Program-made: the position numbers and the translations under genes | NCBI RefSeq assembly: GCF_001442535.1 | Contig: NZ_CP013141.1 | Coordinates: forward strand, 186,037-250,036 | Direction: 5' to 3' | Origin: Lysobacter antibioticus | Lineage (GTDB): Bacteria > Pseudomonadota > Gammaproteobacteria > Xanthomonadales > Xanthomonadaceae | Length of the DNA stretch: 64,000 bases | The notes under the pieces: model-generated | The model's database searches: none | The model's input: the letters and a program-made list of their open reading frames with translations, nothing else | What the model was told of the DNA's origin: nothing | In this document: positions 30,211-40,307 of the stretch, one piece after another | Layout of the letters: each line of letters begins with the position of its first letter | Position numbering within the stretch: the stretch's first letter is position 1

Positions 30211-31575
30211 ATGGCGCATCACGGTCACCACGATTATTCCAAGGGCTACGGCCCGGTCGGCCCGGCTCCGCAGGAGCACCAGGTCGTCTACACGACGCTG
30301 CATTACGAAACCCCCTGGTCGTACGAGAACTATCTCAAGACCGGCGGCTACAGTGCGTTGCGCAAGATCCTCAGCGAGAAGACCGACCCGGCGCAGATCG
30401 TCGACATGGTCAAGGCCTCGGGCCTGCGCGGCCGCGGCGGCGCGGGCTTTCCGACCGGCCTGAAGTGGAGCTTCATGCCCAAGGGCAGCGGCACCCAGAA
30501 GTACATTTTGTGCAACTCGGACGAATCCGAGCCGGGCACCGCCAAGGACCGCGACATCCTGCGCTTCAACCCGCATGCGGTGGTCGAAGGCATGGCGATC
30601 GCCTGCTACGCGACCGGTTCGACCGTGGCCTACAACTACCTGCGCGGCGAATTCCATCACGAGCCGTTCGAGCATTTCGAGCAGGCGCTGAAGGAAGCCT
30701 ACGAACACGGCTGGCTGGGCAAGAACGTGCTCGGCAGCGGCGTGGACATCGACATCTACGGCGCGCTCGGCGCCGGCGCCTACATCTGCGGCGAAGAAAC
30801 CGCGCTGATGGAATCGCTGGAAGGCAAGAAGGGCCAGCCGCGCTACAAGCCGCCGTTCCCGGCCAACTTCGGCCTGTACGGCAAGCCGACCACGATCAAC
30901 AACACCGAAACCTATGCTTCGGTGCCGGCGATCCTGCGCAACGGCGCGGAGTGGTTCCTCAACCTCGGCAAGCCGAACAATGGCGGCCCGAAGATCTTTT
31001 CGGTCTCCGGTCACGTCAATAATCCGGGCAATTTCGAGATCCGCCTCGGCACCCCGTTCGCCGATCTGCTGGAACTCGCCGGCGGTGTACGCGGCGGCCG
31101 CAAGCTCAAGGCGGTGATTCCCGGCGGCTCTTCGATGAAGGTGCTGCCGGCCGAGGCGATGATGGCCTGCACGATGGACTACGACTCGCTGCAGAAGGCC
31201 GGTTCCGGCCTCGGCTCGGGCGCGGTGATCGTGATGGACGAGACCGCCTGCATGGTCCGCGCGTGCCAGCGCATCGCCCGGTTCTATTTCAAGGAAAGCT
31301 GCGGCCAGTGCACGCCGTGCCGCGAAGGCACCGGCTGGATGTACCGCATGCTGACCCGCATCGTCGAGAAGCAGGCGACCTTGGACGATCTGCAGATGCT
31401 GCGCGCCGCCGCGGGCCAGATCGAAGGCCACACCATCTGCGCGTTCGGCGAAGCCGCCGCGTGGCCGGTGCAGGGTTTCCTGCATCACTTCTGGGGCGAG
31501 TTCGAGTACGCGATCGTCAACAAGCGTTTCCTGGTCGACGATCAGGCCGCCGGCAACGTGGAGATGGCGGCATGA
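30211..31575 (+). CDS. nuoF: NADH-quinone oxidoreductase subunit F
   Basis: The 51-kDa flavoprotein that oxidises NADH. The FMN/NADH site is GLRGRGGAGFPTG plus GAGAYICGEETALMESLEG, and the N3 [4Fe-4S] ligands are ESCGQCTPCREG and the later cysteine in HTICAFGE. It has 454 residues and a His-rich start (MAHHGHH). A GTG at 30196 overlapping the nuoE stop would add five residues. The stop overlaps the ATG of a 36-codon frame that leads to nuoG. Confidence 0.97.
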   Translation: MAHHGHHDYSKGYGPVGPAPQEHQVVYTTLHYETPWSYENYLKTGGYSALRKILSEKTDPAQIVDMVKASGLRGRGGAGFPTGLKWSFMPKGSGTQKYILCNSDESEPGTAKDRDILRFNPHAVVEGMAIACYATGSTVAYNYLRGEFHHEPFEHFEQALKEAYEHGWLGKNVLGSGVDIDIYGALGAGAYICGEETALMESLEGKKGQPRYKPPFPANFGLYGKPTTINNTETYASVPAILRNGAEWFLNLGKPNNGGPKIFSVSGHVNNPGNFEIRLGTPFADLLELAGGVRGGRKLKAVIPGGSSMKVLPAEAMMACTMDYDSLQKAGSGLGSGAVIVMDETACMVRACQRIARFYFKESCGQCTPCREGTGWMYRMLTRIVEKQATLDDLQMLRAAAGQIEGHTICAFGEAAAWPVQGFLHHFWGEFEYAIVNKRFLVDDQAAGNVEMAA

Positions 31576-31682
31576 GCGCGGCGCACTACCACAACCCCCA
31601 TTGTTCGAACGCGTTGCGTCCGAACAATGCGCCCCTTGACTCAAGGGGCTCGTTCGTCGCTTTGATGGGGAGCTCGCTGTGA
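31572..31682 (+). CDS. Possible 36-residue protein bridging nuoF and nuoG
   Basis: An ATG at 31572 forms ATGA with the nuoF stop, and the frame ends at TGA 31680-31682, forming GTGA with the nuoG start. The product begins MSAAHYHNPHCSNALRPN and has no recognised family, no membrane helix and no cofactor motif. Two hairpins (31600-31628 and 31632-31648) lie within it. The exact double overlap suggests it is translated at least as a ribosome relay between nuoF and nuoG; a working protein is uncertain. Confidence 0.45.
   Translation: MSAAHYHNPHCSNALRPNNAPLDSRGSFVALMGSSL
31600..31648 (+). other. Pair of RNA hairpins between nuoF and nuoG
   Basis: Hairpin 1 pairs ATTGTTCGAACGC (31600-31612) with GCGTCCGAACAAT (31616-31628) with a single mismatch; hairpin 2 pairs CCCCTTG (31632-31638) with CAAGGGG (31642-31648). 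There is no T tract, so they are not terminators. They are candidate mRNA processing or stability elements. Confidence 0.65.
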
Positions 31683-33910
31683 GCGCTCAACCGGTTAACC
31701 CCAATCTGCCGCCGGACCACGTCACCGTCTTCATCGACGGCGTCGAGATGGCCGCGCCGAAGGGTTCGATGATCATCCAGGCCGCCGACAAGGCCGGCAT
31801 CGCGATCCCGCGTTTTTGCTACCACGACAAGCTGGCGATCGCGGCGAACTGCCGCATGTGCCTGGTCGAAGTCGAGAAGATGCCGAAGCCGGCGCCGGCC
31901 TGCGCCACGCCGGTGATGGACGGCATGAAGGTCGTCACGCGCAGCGAGAAGGCGCTGAAGTCGCAGCGCAACGTGATGGAGTTCCTGCTGGTCAATCACC
32001 CGCTCGACTGCCCGATCTGCGATCAGGGCGGCGAGTGCGAACTGCAAGACCTGTCGATGGGCTACGGCCGTTCGGTCAGCCGTTTCTCCGAGCGTAAGCG
32101 CGTGGTGCCCGACGAGGACATCGGCCCGCTGGTCGCCACCGAGATGACGCGCTGCATCCAGTGCACGCGCTGCGTCCGCTTCACCGCCGAGATCGCCGGT
32201 ACCTACGAACTCGGCGGCATGTACCGCGGCGAGAACCTGCAGATCGGCACCTTCGACGGCAAGCCCTTGACCACCGAACTGTCGGGCAACGTCATCGACG
32301 TGTGCCCGGTCGGCGCGCTGACCAACAAGGTGTTCCAGTTCAAGGCGCGCCCGTGGGAACTTACCGCGCGCGAGTCGCTCGGCTATCACGACGCGCTCGG
32401 CAGCAACCTGTTCCTGCATGTGCGCCGCGGCGACGTGCTGCGCACCGTGCCGCGCGACAACGAAGCGGTCAACGAATGCTGGCTGTCGGACCGCGACCGT
32501 TATTCGCACCAGGGCCTGTACGCGGAAGACCGCGCTCAGCGCCCCATGGTCAAGGATGGCGGCGAGTGGCGCGAAGCCTCGTGGGACGAGGCCATGGCCC
32601 GCGCCGCGAAGATCCTGGGCGACAACGGCGGCGACAACCTCGGCGTGCTCGCGCACCCGGCGACCTCGAACGAAGAGGGCGCGTTGCTGGCGCGCCTGGC
32701 CGAGGCCCTGGGCACCGGCAACCTCGATCACCGCATCTCCCAGCACGACCTGTCCGACGCCGCCGTGGCCGAGACCTTCGCCATGCCGGTCGCCGAGATC
32801 GACACGGCCGACCTGGTCGTGATCGTCGGCAGCAACCTGCGCCACGAGCTGCCGCTGGTGCATCAGCGCGTGCGCAAGGCCTTCACCCGCGGCGCCAAAG
32901 TGCACGTGGTCAATCCGGTCGACTTCGATTTCACCTTCGACGTCGCCGGCAAGCGCATCGTCGCGCCATCGCAGCTCGCCGCCGCGCTCGGCGACGAAGC
33001 GCTGCGCGAAGTCGCCAAGAACGCCACGCATGCGGCGATCATCGTCGGCGCGCTGGCCGAGAACGGCCCCTACGCCGCCGCGATCCGCGCGGCCGCGAAG
33101 GCTTTCGCCGACGCCACCGGCGCGCGCCTGTGCCGCATTCCGCAGGGCGCGAACGCGGTCGGCCTGGCCCGTCAGGGCGTGTTGCCGAGCGCCCGCGATG
33201 CGCGCGGCATGCTCGACGAAGCACGCGGCGCCTACATCCTCTACGGCATCGAGCCGGGTCTGGATTTCGCCGACACCGCTAGTGCGCTGCGCGCGCTCGG
33301 CGCGGCTCAGGTCGTGGCCTTCAGCCATTACGCCTGCCGTTCGACCAAGTCCGTCGCCGACGTGATTCTGCCGATCGGCCTGCTGCCTGAAGTCGACGCC
33401 ACTTTGACCAATCTCGACGGCATCGAGCAACGCGCGGTCTCCGGCGGCAAGCTGCCGGGCGAGGCGCGTCCGGGCTGGCGCGTGCTGCGCGCGCTCGGCG
33501 GCGAGCTGGCGGCCAAGGGCTTCGAATTCACCGATCTCGACGGCCTGCGCGCCGGTCTGCATGGCCGCGACGTCAAGCCGGCCGCCGGCCGCGCGCCGAC
33601 GGCGGCGGGCGAGGGCATGGAAGTTGCGGTCTCGACCGCGATTTACCGCAGCGACGCCACCGTGCGCCGCGCGCCCGCGCTGCAATCGCACCCGCTCAAT
33701 CTCGAGCCGCGTGCGGTGCTGCATTCCAGCGATGCCGCCGCGCTCGGTTTCTCCGACGGCGCGGTGGGCAAGTTCAGCGCCGGCGCCGGCACCGCCACGC
33801 TGCCGGTCGCGATCAGCGACAAGGTCGCGCCGGGTACGGTCTGGATCGAAAGCGGGCATGGCGCCACCGCGCCGCTCGGCGCCGCCCGCGTCAACGTGGT
33901 GAGGGCATGA
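31679..33910 (+). CDS. nuoG: NADH-quinone oxidoreductase subunit G
   Basis: The 75-kDa subunit carrying the wire clusters N1b, N4 and N5. Ligands: FCYHDKL with [10 protein letters not shown] and the downstream C for N1b; [18 protein letters not shown] for N5; [10 protein letters not shown] with VCPVGAL for N4. The extra N7 cluster cysteines of the E. coli protein are not seen after the VGAL segment ([14 protein letters not shown] instead). The molybdopterin-oxidoreductase-like C-terminal half is present but degenerate, as in the family. It has 743 residues and starts at GTG 31679. Confidence 0.97.
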   Translation: MSAQPVNPNLPPDHVTVFIDGVEMAAPKGSMIIQAADKAGIAIPRFCYHDKLAIAANCRMCLVEVEKMPKPAPACATPVMDGMKVVTRSEKALKSQRNVMEFLLVNHPLDCPICDQGGECELQDLSMGYGRSVSRFSERKRVVPDEDIGPLVATEMTRCIQCTRCVRFTAEIAGTYELGGMYRGENLQIGTFDGKPLTTELSGNVIDVCPVGALTNKVFQFKARPWELTARESLGYHDALGSNLFLHVRRGDVLRTVPRDNEAVNECWLSDRDRYSHQGLYAEDRAQRPMVKDGGEWREASWDEAMARAAKILGDNGGDNLGVLAHPATSNEEGALLARLAEALGTGNLDHRISQHDLSDAAVAETFAMPVAEIDTADLVVIVGSNLRHELPLVHQRVRKAFTRGAKVHVVNPVDFDFTFDVAGKRIVAPSQLAAALGDEALREVAKNATHAAIIVGALAENGPYAAAIRAAAKAFADATGARLCRIPQGANAVGLARQGVLPSARDARGMLDEARGAYILYGIEPGLDFADTASALRALGAAQVVAFSHYACRSTKSVADVILPIGLLPEVDATLTNLDGIEQRAVSGGKLPGEARPGWRVLRALGGELAAKGFEFTDLDGLRAGLHGRDVKPAAGRAPTAAGEGMEVAVSTAIYRSDATVRRAPALQSHPLNLEPRAVLHSSDAAALGFSDGAVGKFSAGAGTATLPVAISDKVAPGTVWIESGHGATAPLGAARVNVVRA

Positions 33911-34992
33911 GCGCGATGAACACTGCCACCGCAATCGCCCAAGTGGTCGATCCCTTCCACGCCTGGCTGGAGTCGTTCGGCATGGCCGGCACGGTCGCGT
34001 GGATCGTGCTCAAGATCCTGCTGATCGCGATGCCGGTGATCATCACCGTCGCTTTCTATGTGGTCTGGGAACGCAAGCTGATCGGCTGGATGCACGTGCG
34101 TCGTGGTCCGATGTACGTCGGCATGGGCATCCTCCAGGCCTTCGCCGACGTGTTCAAGCTGCTGTTCAAGGAAGTGATCCAGCCGACCAAGGCCGAGTCC
34201 TTCCTGTACAAGCTCGCGCCGCTGCTGACCCTGGCGCCCGCGTTCGCGGCCTGGGCGGTGGTGCCGTTCGACACCAAGCTGGTGTTGTCCAACGCCAACG
34301 CCGGTCTGTTGTATCTGCTGGCGATGACCTCGCTCGGCGTGTACGGCATCATCCTGGCCGGTTGGGCGTCGAACTCGAAATACGCCTTCCTCGGCGCGAT
34401 GCGCGCCGCGGCCCAGGTGGTCTCGTACGAAATCGCCATGGGCTTCGCCATGGTCGGCGTGATGGTCGGCGCCGGCAGCCTCAACCTTACCGACATCGTG
34501 ATGGCGCAGTCCGGCAACGCCGGCGCGCTGGAATGGTTCGCGCTGCCGATGCTGCCGCTGTTCGTGGTCTATTTCATCTCCGGCGTGGCCGAGACCAACC
34601 GCGCGCCGTTCGACGTCGTCGAAGGCGAGTCGGAAATCGTCGCCGGCCACATGGTGGAGTATTCGGGGTCGGCGTTCGCGCTGTTCTTCCTGGCCGAATA
34701 CGCCAACATGATCCTGATCAGCTTCCTGACCTCGCTGTTCTTCCTCGGCGGCTGGCTTAGCCCGTTCCAAGGCCTGGGCATTCCGCTGCTGTCGGTCGAC
34801 GGCTGGTGGTGGCTGCTGGTCAAGGTGTTCTTCTTCGCCAGCTGCTTCATCTGGTTCCGCGCTTCGTTCCCGCGCTATCGCTACGACCAGATCATGCGTC
34901 TGGGCTGGAAGGTCTTCATCCCCTTGACCATCGCCTGGATCTGCGTGGTCGCGGTGATGGCGTACTACGGCGTCTTCCAGCCGGGACAGTGA
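33907..34992 (+). CDS. nuoH: NADH-quinone oxidoreductase subunit H
   Basis: Membrane subunit joining the two arms and lining the quinone channel. It has 361 residues and eight predicted helices; conserved loops are [16 protein letters not shown] and [20 protein letters not shown], whose acidic residues belong to the proton path. ATGA overlaps the nuoG stop; nuoI follows after 13 nt. Confidence 0.98.
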   Translation: MSAMNTATAIAQVVDPFHAWLESFGMAGTVAWIVLKILLIAMPVIITVAFYVVWERKLIGWMHVRRGPMYVGMGILQAFADVFKLLFKEVIQPTKAESFLYKLAPLLTLAPAFAAWAVVPFDTKLVLSNANAGLLYLLAMTSLGVYGIILAGWASNSKYAFLGAMRAAAQVVSYEIAMGFAMVGVMVGAGSLNLTDIVMAQSGNAGALEWFALPMLPLFVVYFISGVAETNRAPFDVVEGESEIVAGHMVEYSGSAFALFFLAEYANMILISFLTSLFFLGGWLSPFQGLGIPLLSVDGWWWLLVKVFFFASCFIWFRASFPRYRYDQIMRLGWKVFIPLTIAWICVVAVMAYYGVFQPGQ

Positions 34993-35005
34993 GACAGGCA
35001 TCCTA

Positions 35006-35494
35006 ATGAACCGCATCGTTTCCTATTTCAAGAGCCTGCTCCTGATCGAGCTCGCACAGGGCCTTGGGCTGACGCTCAAGTACCTGTTCAAGCCCAAGTA
35101 CACGCTGATGTACCCGATGGAGAAGACCCCGCAATCGCCGCGCTTCCGCGGCGTGCACGCGCTGCGCCGTTATCCCAACGGCGAAGAGCGCTGCATCGCC
35201 TGCAAGCTGTGCGAGGCGGTGTGTCCGGCGCTGGCGATCACGATCGACTCGGAAAAGCGCGCCGACGGCACCCGCCGCACCACGCGCTACGACATCGATC
35301 TGTTCAAGTGCATCTTCTGCGGCTTCTGCGAAGAGTCCTGCCCGGTCGACTCGATCGTGGAAACCCACATCCACGAGTATCACTTCGACCAACGCGGACA
35401 GAACATCGTCAACAAGCAGCAGCTGCTGGCCATCGGCGACCGTCTCGAAACCGAGATCGCCGAGCGCCGCGCTGCCGACGCCGCCTTCCGCTGA
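35006..35494 (+). CDS. nuoI: NADH-quinone oxidoreductase subunit I
   Basis: The TYKY ferredoxin-like subunit. Two [4Fe-4S] motifs, [12 protein letters not shown] and [12 protein letters not shown], hold clusters N6a and N6b that pass electrons to N2. Length is 162 residues, with an N-terminal amphipathic helix ([20 protein letters not shown]) that lies on the membrane surface. Confidence 0.98.
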   Translation: MNRIVSYFKSLLLIELAQGLGLTLKYLFKPKYTLMYPMEKTPQSPRFRGVHALRRYPNGEERCIACKLCEAVCPALAITIDSEKRADGTRRTTRYDIDLFKCIFCGFCEESCPVDSIVETHIHEYHFDQRGQNIVNKQQLLAIGDRLETEIAERRAADAAFR

Positions 35495-35505
35495 GTACAC
35501 ACGAT

Positions 35506-36144
35506 ATGGATCTCGCCCAGATCGCTTTCTTCGTCTTCGCCGCCGCGGCCACGCTGTCGGCGGTGGCCGTGATCAGCCTGAAAAACCCGGTCCACGCCGC
35601 GCTCAGCCTGGTGCTGACCTTCTTCTCGGTGGCCTGCGTGTGGATCATCGCCGGCGCCGAATTCCTCGGCGTGGCCCTGATCCTGGTCTACGTCGGCGCG
35701 GTGATGGTGCTGTTCCTGTTCGTGGTGATGATGCTCGATATCGACGTGGCGCCGCTGCGCGAAGGTTACGTCCGCTATCTGCCGTTCGGCCTGCTGGTCG
35801 CGGTGGTGATGCTGGTCGAGATGCTGACCCTGATCGGGGTCAAGGCCAACCTGGCCGCGCCGCTGACCGCGGACGCCGCCGGCGCCTCCAACACCAAGTG
35901 GCTGGCGCACGCGCTGTTCACCGACTTCCTGCTGCCGTTCGAGATCGCCGCGGTGATCCTGACAGTGGCGGTGATCGCCGCGGTCATGCTGACCCTGCGT
36001 CGTCGCCCAGGCGCCAAGCACCAGAACCCGAGCGCCCAGGCCCGCGTCCGCGCCAGCGACCGTATCCGCCTGATCAAGATGGACGCGGTCAAACCGGTGG
36101 TGCCGGCGCCCGCCGAACCCGTCGCACAGGAGGCCAAGCCGTGA
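35506..36144 (+). CDS. nuoJ: NADH-quinone oxidoreductase subunit J
   Basis: Membrane subunit of 212 residues with five predicted helices. The conserved helix 3 contains the pi-bulge segment [21 protein letters not shown], which changes conformation during turnover in known structures. A charged Pro/Ala-rich tail extends from about residue 170. The ATG at 35506 follows nuoI by 11 nt; the stop overlaps the GTG of nuoK. Confidence 0.96.
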   Translation: MDLAQIAFFVFAAAATLSAVAVISLKNPVHAALSLVLTFFSVACVWIIAGAEFLGVALILVYVGAVMVLFLFVVMMLDIDVAPLREGYVRYLPFGLLVAVVMLVEMLTLIGVKANLAAPLTADAAGASNTKWLAHALFTDFLLPFEIAAVILTVAVIAAVMLTLRRRPGAKHQNPSAQARVRASDRIRLIKMDAVKPVVPAPAEPVAQEAKP

Positions 36145-36467
36145 GCGAATTCTTCGGGGCCGGCCTTGCATTAGGCCATTACCTCGCCCTCGGCGCGGTG
36201 CTGTTCTGCATCAGCGTCGCCGGCATTTTCCTCAACCGCAAGAACGTGATCGTGTTGCTGATGTCGATCGAGCTGATGCTGCTCGCCGTCAACATCAACT
36301 TCGTCGCGTTCTCGCGTCAGCTGGCCGATCCGGCCGGTCAGGTGTTCGTGTTCTTCATCCTGACCGTCGCCGCCGCCGAGGCCGCCATCGGCCTGGCGAT
36401 CCTGGTCACGCTGTTCCGCAACCGGCGCACGATCAACGTCGCTGAAATCGACACGATGAAAGGCTGA
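36141..36467 (+). CDS. nuoK: NADH-quinone oxidoreductase subunit K
   Basis: Small membrane subunit of 108 residues with three helices. The conserved glutamates lie in [13 protein letters not shown] and in [14 protein letters not shown], both on the proton path. The GTG at 36141 overlaps the nuoJ stop (GTGA) and follows AGGAGGCC, a strong ribosome-binding site. Confidence 0.97.
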   Translation: MSEFFGAGLALGHYLALGAVLFCISVAGIFLNRKNVIVLLMSIELMLLAVNINFVAFSRQLADPAGQVFVFFILTVAAAEAAIGLAILVTLFRNRRTINVAEIDTMKG

Positions 36468-36473
36468 TCCGGC

Positions 36474-38612
36474 ATGGAACCCGCAATCTCCAAGTCCATC
36501 CTGCTGGCGATCGTGCTCGCGCCGTTGCTCGGCTCGATCATCGCCGGCCTGTTCGGACGCAAGGTCGGCCGCGCCGGCTCGCACACGATCACCATCCTCG
36601 GCGTCGCCGCGAGCTGCGCGATGTCGGTGTACGTGCTCTGGCAGCTGGCCGGGCAGGGCGCCCCGCCGTTCAACGAGAACGTCTACACCTGGTTCCAGGT
36701 CGGCGGTTATGAGGCCCACGTCGGCTTCATGATCGACAAGCTGACCGCGATGATGATGGTGGTGGTCACCTTCGTCTCGCTGCTGGTCCACGTCTACACC
36801 ATCGGCTACATGGCCGACGACCCGGGTTACCAGCGCTTCTTCAGCTATATCTCGCTGTTCACCTTCTCGATGCTCATGCTGGTCATGAGCAACAACTTCC
36901 TGCAGTTGTTCTTCGGTTGGGAAGCGGTGGGCCTGGTGTCGTACCTGCTGATCGGTTTCTGGTTCAAGAAGCCGACCGCGGTGTTCGCCAACATGAAGGC
37001 GTTCCTGGTCAACCGCGTCGGCGACTTCGGCTTCCTGCTCGGCATCTGCGCGGTGATGTGGGCGCTGGGTTCGCTCGACTACGGCACCGTGTTCGCCAAC
37101 GCGCCGACCCTGGCCGACCGCACCATCCAGGTGTGGGGCGGCGAGCACCCGATCGTCTGGTCGCTGCCGACGGTGATCTGCATCTGTCTGTTCATCGGCG
37201 CGATGGGCAAGTCGGCGCAGGTGCCGCTGCACGTGTGGCTGCCCGACTCGATGGAAGGCCCGACCCCGATCTCGGCGCTGATCCACGCCGCGACGATGGT
37301 CACCGCCGGCATCTTCATGGTCGCGCGCATGTCGCCGCTGTTCGAGCTGTCGCAGACGGCATTGAACTTCGTGCTCTTCATCGGCGCCACCACCGCCTTC
37401 TGGACCGGCCTGATCGGTATCGTCCAGAACGACATCAAGCGCGTGGTCGCGTACTCGACCCTGTCGCAGCTGGGCTACATGACCGTCGCGCTGGGCGTGT
37501 CGGCGTACTCGGCCGCGGTCTACCACCTGATGACCCACGCCTTCTTCAAGGCGCTGCTGTTCCTCGCCGCCGGCTCGGTCATCATCGGCATGCATCACGA
37601 GCAGGACATGCGCAAGATGGGCGGCCTGCGCAAGTACATGCCGATCACCTACTGGACCAGCTTGCTCGGCACGCTGGCCTTGGTCGGCACGCCGTTCTTC
37701 GCCGGTTTCTACTCGAAGGACACCATCATCGAGGCCGCGCACCACGCCGCGCACGGCGAGCACGCCAACTGGGTCGCCCAGTACGCCTATTGGGCGGTGC
37801 TGCTCGGCGCCTTCGTGACCGCGTTCTACAGCTTCCGCCTGCTGTACATGACCTTCCACGGCAAGGAGCGTTTCCGCGACGCGCATGCCGGGCACGGTCA
37901 CGACGGGCACCACGACGACCATGCGGCGCACGCCCATGACGATCATGGTCATGGCAAGCACGACGATGCGCACGACGATCATGGTCACCACGGTCCGCAC
38001 GAGCCGCACGAATCGCCGTGGGTGGTCACCGTGCCGCTGATCCTGCTGGCGATCCCGTCGGTGCTGATCGGCTTCTTCACCGCCGGCCCGATGCTGTTCG
38101 GTACCGATTGGCTGGACTACAAGGTCAAGCAGCTGCCGTTCTTCCTCGGCGCGATCGACCTCGACGCCGCCCGCGACACCATCGCGATGGTCGGCGAGGA
38201 GGCCTGGCACGGTCCGGTGGCGTTCGCGCTGCACGGCTTCCAGGCGCCGGCGTTCTGGCTCGCGTTCTCGGGCTTCGCCCTGGCCACGGTCATGTACTGG
38301 TGGAAGCCGGAGCTGCCGGCCAAGGCGCGCAAGCTGTTCGCGCTGCCGGTGCGCATCCTGGAGAACAAGTACGGCATGGACAATCTGTGGATCGACGGCT
38401 TCGCCGCCGGCGGCGTGGGCATCGGCAAGGCCTCGCGCGCGGTCGACAGCAAGCTGATCGACGGCGCCGTCGTCAACGGCGGTGCGAGCCTGGTCGGCTT
38501 CGTCGCCAACCTGACCCGCCGCGTCCAATCCGGTTATCTCTACCACTACGCCTTCGCGATGATCCTCGGCCTGATTGCATTGCTCGCCGTCGTCATCCGG
38601 TTCTGGCACTAA
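36474..38612 (+). CDS. nuoL: NADH-quinone oxidoreductase subunit L
   Basis: Distal antiporter-like proton-pumping subunit with the lateral helix that braces the membrane arm. It has 712 residues; key blocks are FFGWEAVGLVSYLLIGFW, GAMGKSAQVPLHVWLPDSM (functional lysine) and IHAATMVTAGIFMVAR. Between helices near residues 473-512 is a very His/Asp-rich loop (about 18 His in 40 residues, made of GHDGHH, DDHGH-type words) that is not part of the core fold. Confidence 0.98.
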   Translation: MEPAISKSILLAIVLAPLLGSIIAGLFGRKVGRAGSHTITILGVAASCAMSVYVLWQLAGQGAPPFNENVYTWFQVGGYEAHVGFMIDKLTAMMMVVVTFVSLLVHVYTIGYMADDPGYQRFFSYISLFTFSMLMLVMSNNFLQLFFGWEAVGLVSYLLIGFWFKKPTAVFANMKAFLVNRVGDFGFLLGICAVMWALGSLDYGTVFANAPTLADRTIQVWGGEHPIVWSLPTVICICLFIGAMGKSAQVPLHVWLPDSMEGPTPISALIHAATMVTAGIFMVARMSPLFELSQTALNFVLFIGATTAFWTGLIGIVQNDIKRVVAYSTLSQLGYMTVALGVSAYSAAVYHLMTHAFFKALLFLAAGSVIIGMHHEQDMRKMGGLRKYMPITYWTSLLGTLALVGTPFFAGFYSKDTIIEAAHHAAHGEHANWVAQYAYWAVLLGAFVTAFYSFRLLYMTFHGKERFRDAHAGHGHDGHHDDHAAHAHDDHGHGKHDDAHDDHGHHGPHEPHESPWVVTVPLILLAIPSVLIGFFTAGPMLFGTDWLDYKVKQLPFFLGAIDLDAARDTIAMVGEEAWHGPVAFALHGFQAPAFWLAFSGFALATVMYWWKPELPAKARKLFALPVRILENKYGMDNLWIDGFAAGGVGIGKASRAVDSKLIDGAVVNGGASLVGFVANLTRRVQSGYLYHYAFAMILGLIALLAVVIRFWH

Positions 38613-38631
38613 TCCGACAAGGACACCCGAC

Positions 38632-40149
38632 GTGAGCCCCGTGCCCTTGCTTAGCATTCTGATCTGGCTGCCGATCCTCGGCGGTTTCGCCACCCTCGCG
38701 TTCGGCAACGAGCGCGCCAACGCCGCGCGTTGGTTCGCCCTGGTGGTGGCCCTCGTCACCCTCGGCCTGAGCGTGATGATGTTCACCCATGCCGATTTCG
38801 GCAGCGCGGCGATGCAGTTGGTCGAAGACCACGCCTGGATCCCGACCTACGACATCCGCTACCACCTCGGCGCAGACGGCATCTCGGCGGCGCTGATCGC
38901 GCTGACCACGCTGACCTCGACCCTGGTGCTGATCAGCGCCTGGACCTCGATCGACAAGCGCGTCAGCCAGTACTACGCCGCGTTCCTGATCCTCGAAGGC
39001 CTGATGGTCGGCGTGTTCTCGGCCCTGGACGCGATGCTGTTCTACGTGTTCTTCGAGGGCATGCTGATCCCGATGTTCATCATCATCGGCGTGTGGGGCG
39101 GCCCGCGCCGCGTCTACGCGTCGGTGAAGTTCTTCCTGTACACCTTCCTCGGCTCGGTGTTCATGCTGGTCGGGTTGATCTACCTGTACCTGAAGGGCGG
39201 CAGCTGGCAGTTGTCGGACATGTACGCGCTGCAGCTCAACGCGGTCGAGCAGATGTGGATCTTCTTCGGCTTCCTGATCGCCTTCGCGGTCAAGGTGCCG
39301 ATGTTCCCGGTCCACACCTGGTTGCCGGACGCGCACGTCGAGGCGCCGACCGCCGGTTCGGTGATCCTGGCCGCGATCATGCTGAAGATCGGCGGCTACG
39401 GTTTCCTGCGTTTCGTCCTGCCGATCGTGCCGGACGCCGGCCACGAGTGGGCGTGGCTGGTGATCGCGCTGAGCCTGATCGCGATCATCTACGTCGGCAT
39501 GGTCGCCCTGGTCCAGGACGACATGAAGAAGCTGATCGCGTACTCGTCGGTCTCGCACATGGGCTTCGTCACCCTGGGCACCTTCATCGCCTTCGCCCTG
39601 GTCCACAACGGCGATGCGCACGGCACCGATGCCGCGCGCCTCGGCCTGCAGGGCGCGATGGTGCAGATGATCAGCCACGGCTTCGTGTCGGGCGCGATGT
39701 TCACCTGCGTCGGCGTGCTCTACGACCGCATGCACAGCCGCATGATCAAAGACTACGGCGGCGTCGCCAACGTGATGCCGTGGTTCGCCGCGTTCGTGGT
39801 GTTGTTCGCGATGGCCAATTCCGGCCTGCCGGGCACCTCGGGTTTCGTCGGCGAGTTCATGGTGATCGTGGCCAGCTTCCAGCAGCACCCGCTGATCGCG
39901 TTCGGCGCGGCCACCACCCTGATCGTCGGCGCCGGCTACACCCTGTGGCTGGTCAAGCGGGTGATCTGGGGCGACGTCGGCAACGCCCACGTCGCCGAGC
40001 TGGAGGACATCAACCCGCGCGAAGCGCTGGTGCTGGGCGTGTTCGCGGCTGGCGTGCTGGTGCTCGGCCTGTGGCCGAAGCCGCTGACCGACCTGATGGA
40101 ACCCGCGATCGCGAACCTGGCCAGCCAGATCGTCGCCAGTAAGTTGTGA
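38632..40149 (+). CDS. nuoM: NADH-quinone oxidoreductase subunit M
   Basis: Second antiporter-like pump subunit, 505 residues and about 14 helices. The helix 5 glutamate is in FYVFFEGMLIPMFIII, and the lysine/histidine channel residues are in FAVKVPMFPVHTWLPDAHVEAP. The start is GTG at 38632 after AAGGACACC. The usual short operon spacing is again broken downstream by a palindromic repeat. Confidence 0.98.
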   Translation: MSPVPLLSILIWLPILGGFATLAFGNERANAARWFALVVALVTLGLSVMMFTHADFGSAAMQLVEDHAWIPTYDIRYHLGADGISAALIALTTLTSTLVLISAWTSIDKRVSQYYAAFLILEGLMVGVFSALDAMLFYVFFEGMLIPMFIIIGVWGGPRRVYASVKFFLYTFLGSVFMLVGLIYLYLKGGSWQLSDMYALQLNAVEQMWIFFGFLIAFAVKVPMFPVHTWLPDAHVEAPTAGSVILAAIMLKIGGYGFLRFVLPIVPDAGHEWAWLVIALSLIAIIYVGMVALVQDDMKKLIAYSSVSHMGFVTLGTFIAFALVHNGDAHGTDAARLGLQGAMVQMISHGFVSGAMFTCVGVLYDRMHSRMIKDYGGVANVMPWFAAFVVLFAMANSGLPGTSGFVGEFMVIVASFQQHPLIAFGAATTLIVGAGYTLWLVKRVIWGDVGNAHVAELEDINPREALVLGVFAAGVLVLGLWPKPLTDLMEPAIANLASQIVASKL

Positions 40150-40159
40150 ACCCCGCGTG

Positions 40160-40275
40160 GGCTCAGGCCCGCGCGGTGGAGAAGTGAGTAGAAGCGAGTA
40201 GTGAGGAACGAGTAGGAAGCGCGAACGCGGCAGCTCACTTCTCACTCCTCTGAACTCGTTCCTAGAGCAAGGCTC
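40160..40275. repeat. Palindromic repeat inside the nuo operon (nuoM-nuoN)
   Basis: AGTAGTGAGGAACGAGTAGG on the left matches in inverse CTCACTCCTCTGAACTCGTTCCT on the right. It shares these words with the trpB-trpA unit and the tpiA upstream repeat, including the unusual CTCTGAACTC linker. It fills most of the 158-nt nuoM-nuoN gap. Confidence 0.8.
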
Positions 40276-40307
40276 GCCCAGGGCCGGATCCGCCAAGAGA
40301 TGCACTA

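Noticed and set aside
31586..33934. A 782-codon minus-strand frame opposite nuoG
   Set aside because: Antisense to nuoG, whose iron-sulfur motifs are complete.
36171..38786. An 871-codon minus-strand frame opposite nuoK/nuoL
   Set aside because: Codon-position shadow of membrane-protein genes, with composition dominated by His, Gln and Asp.
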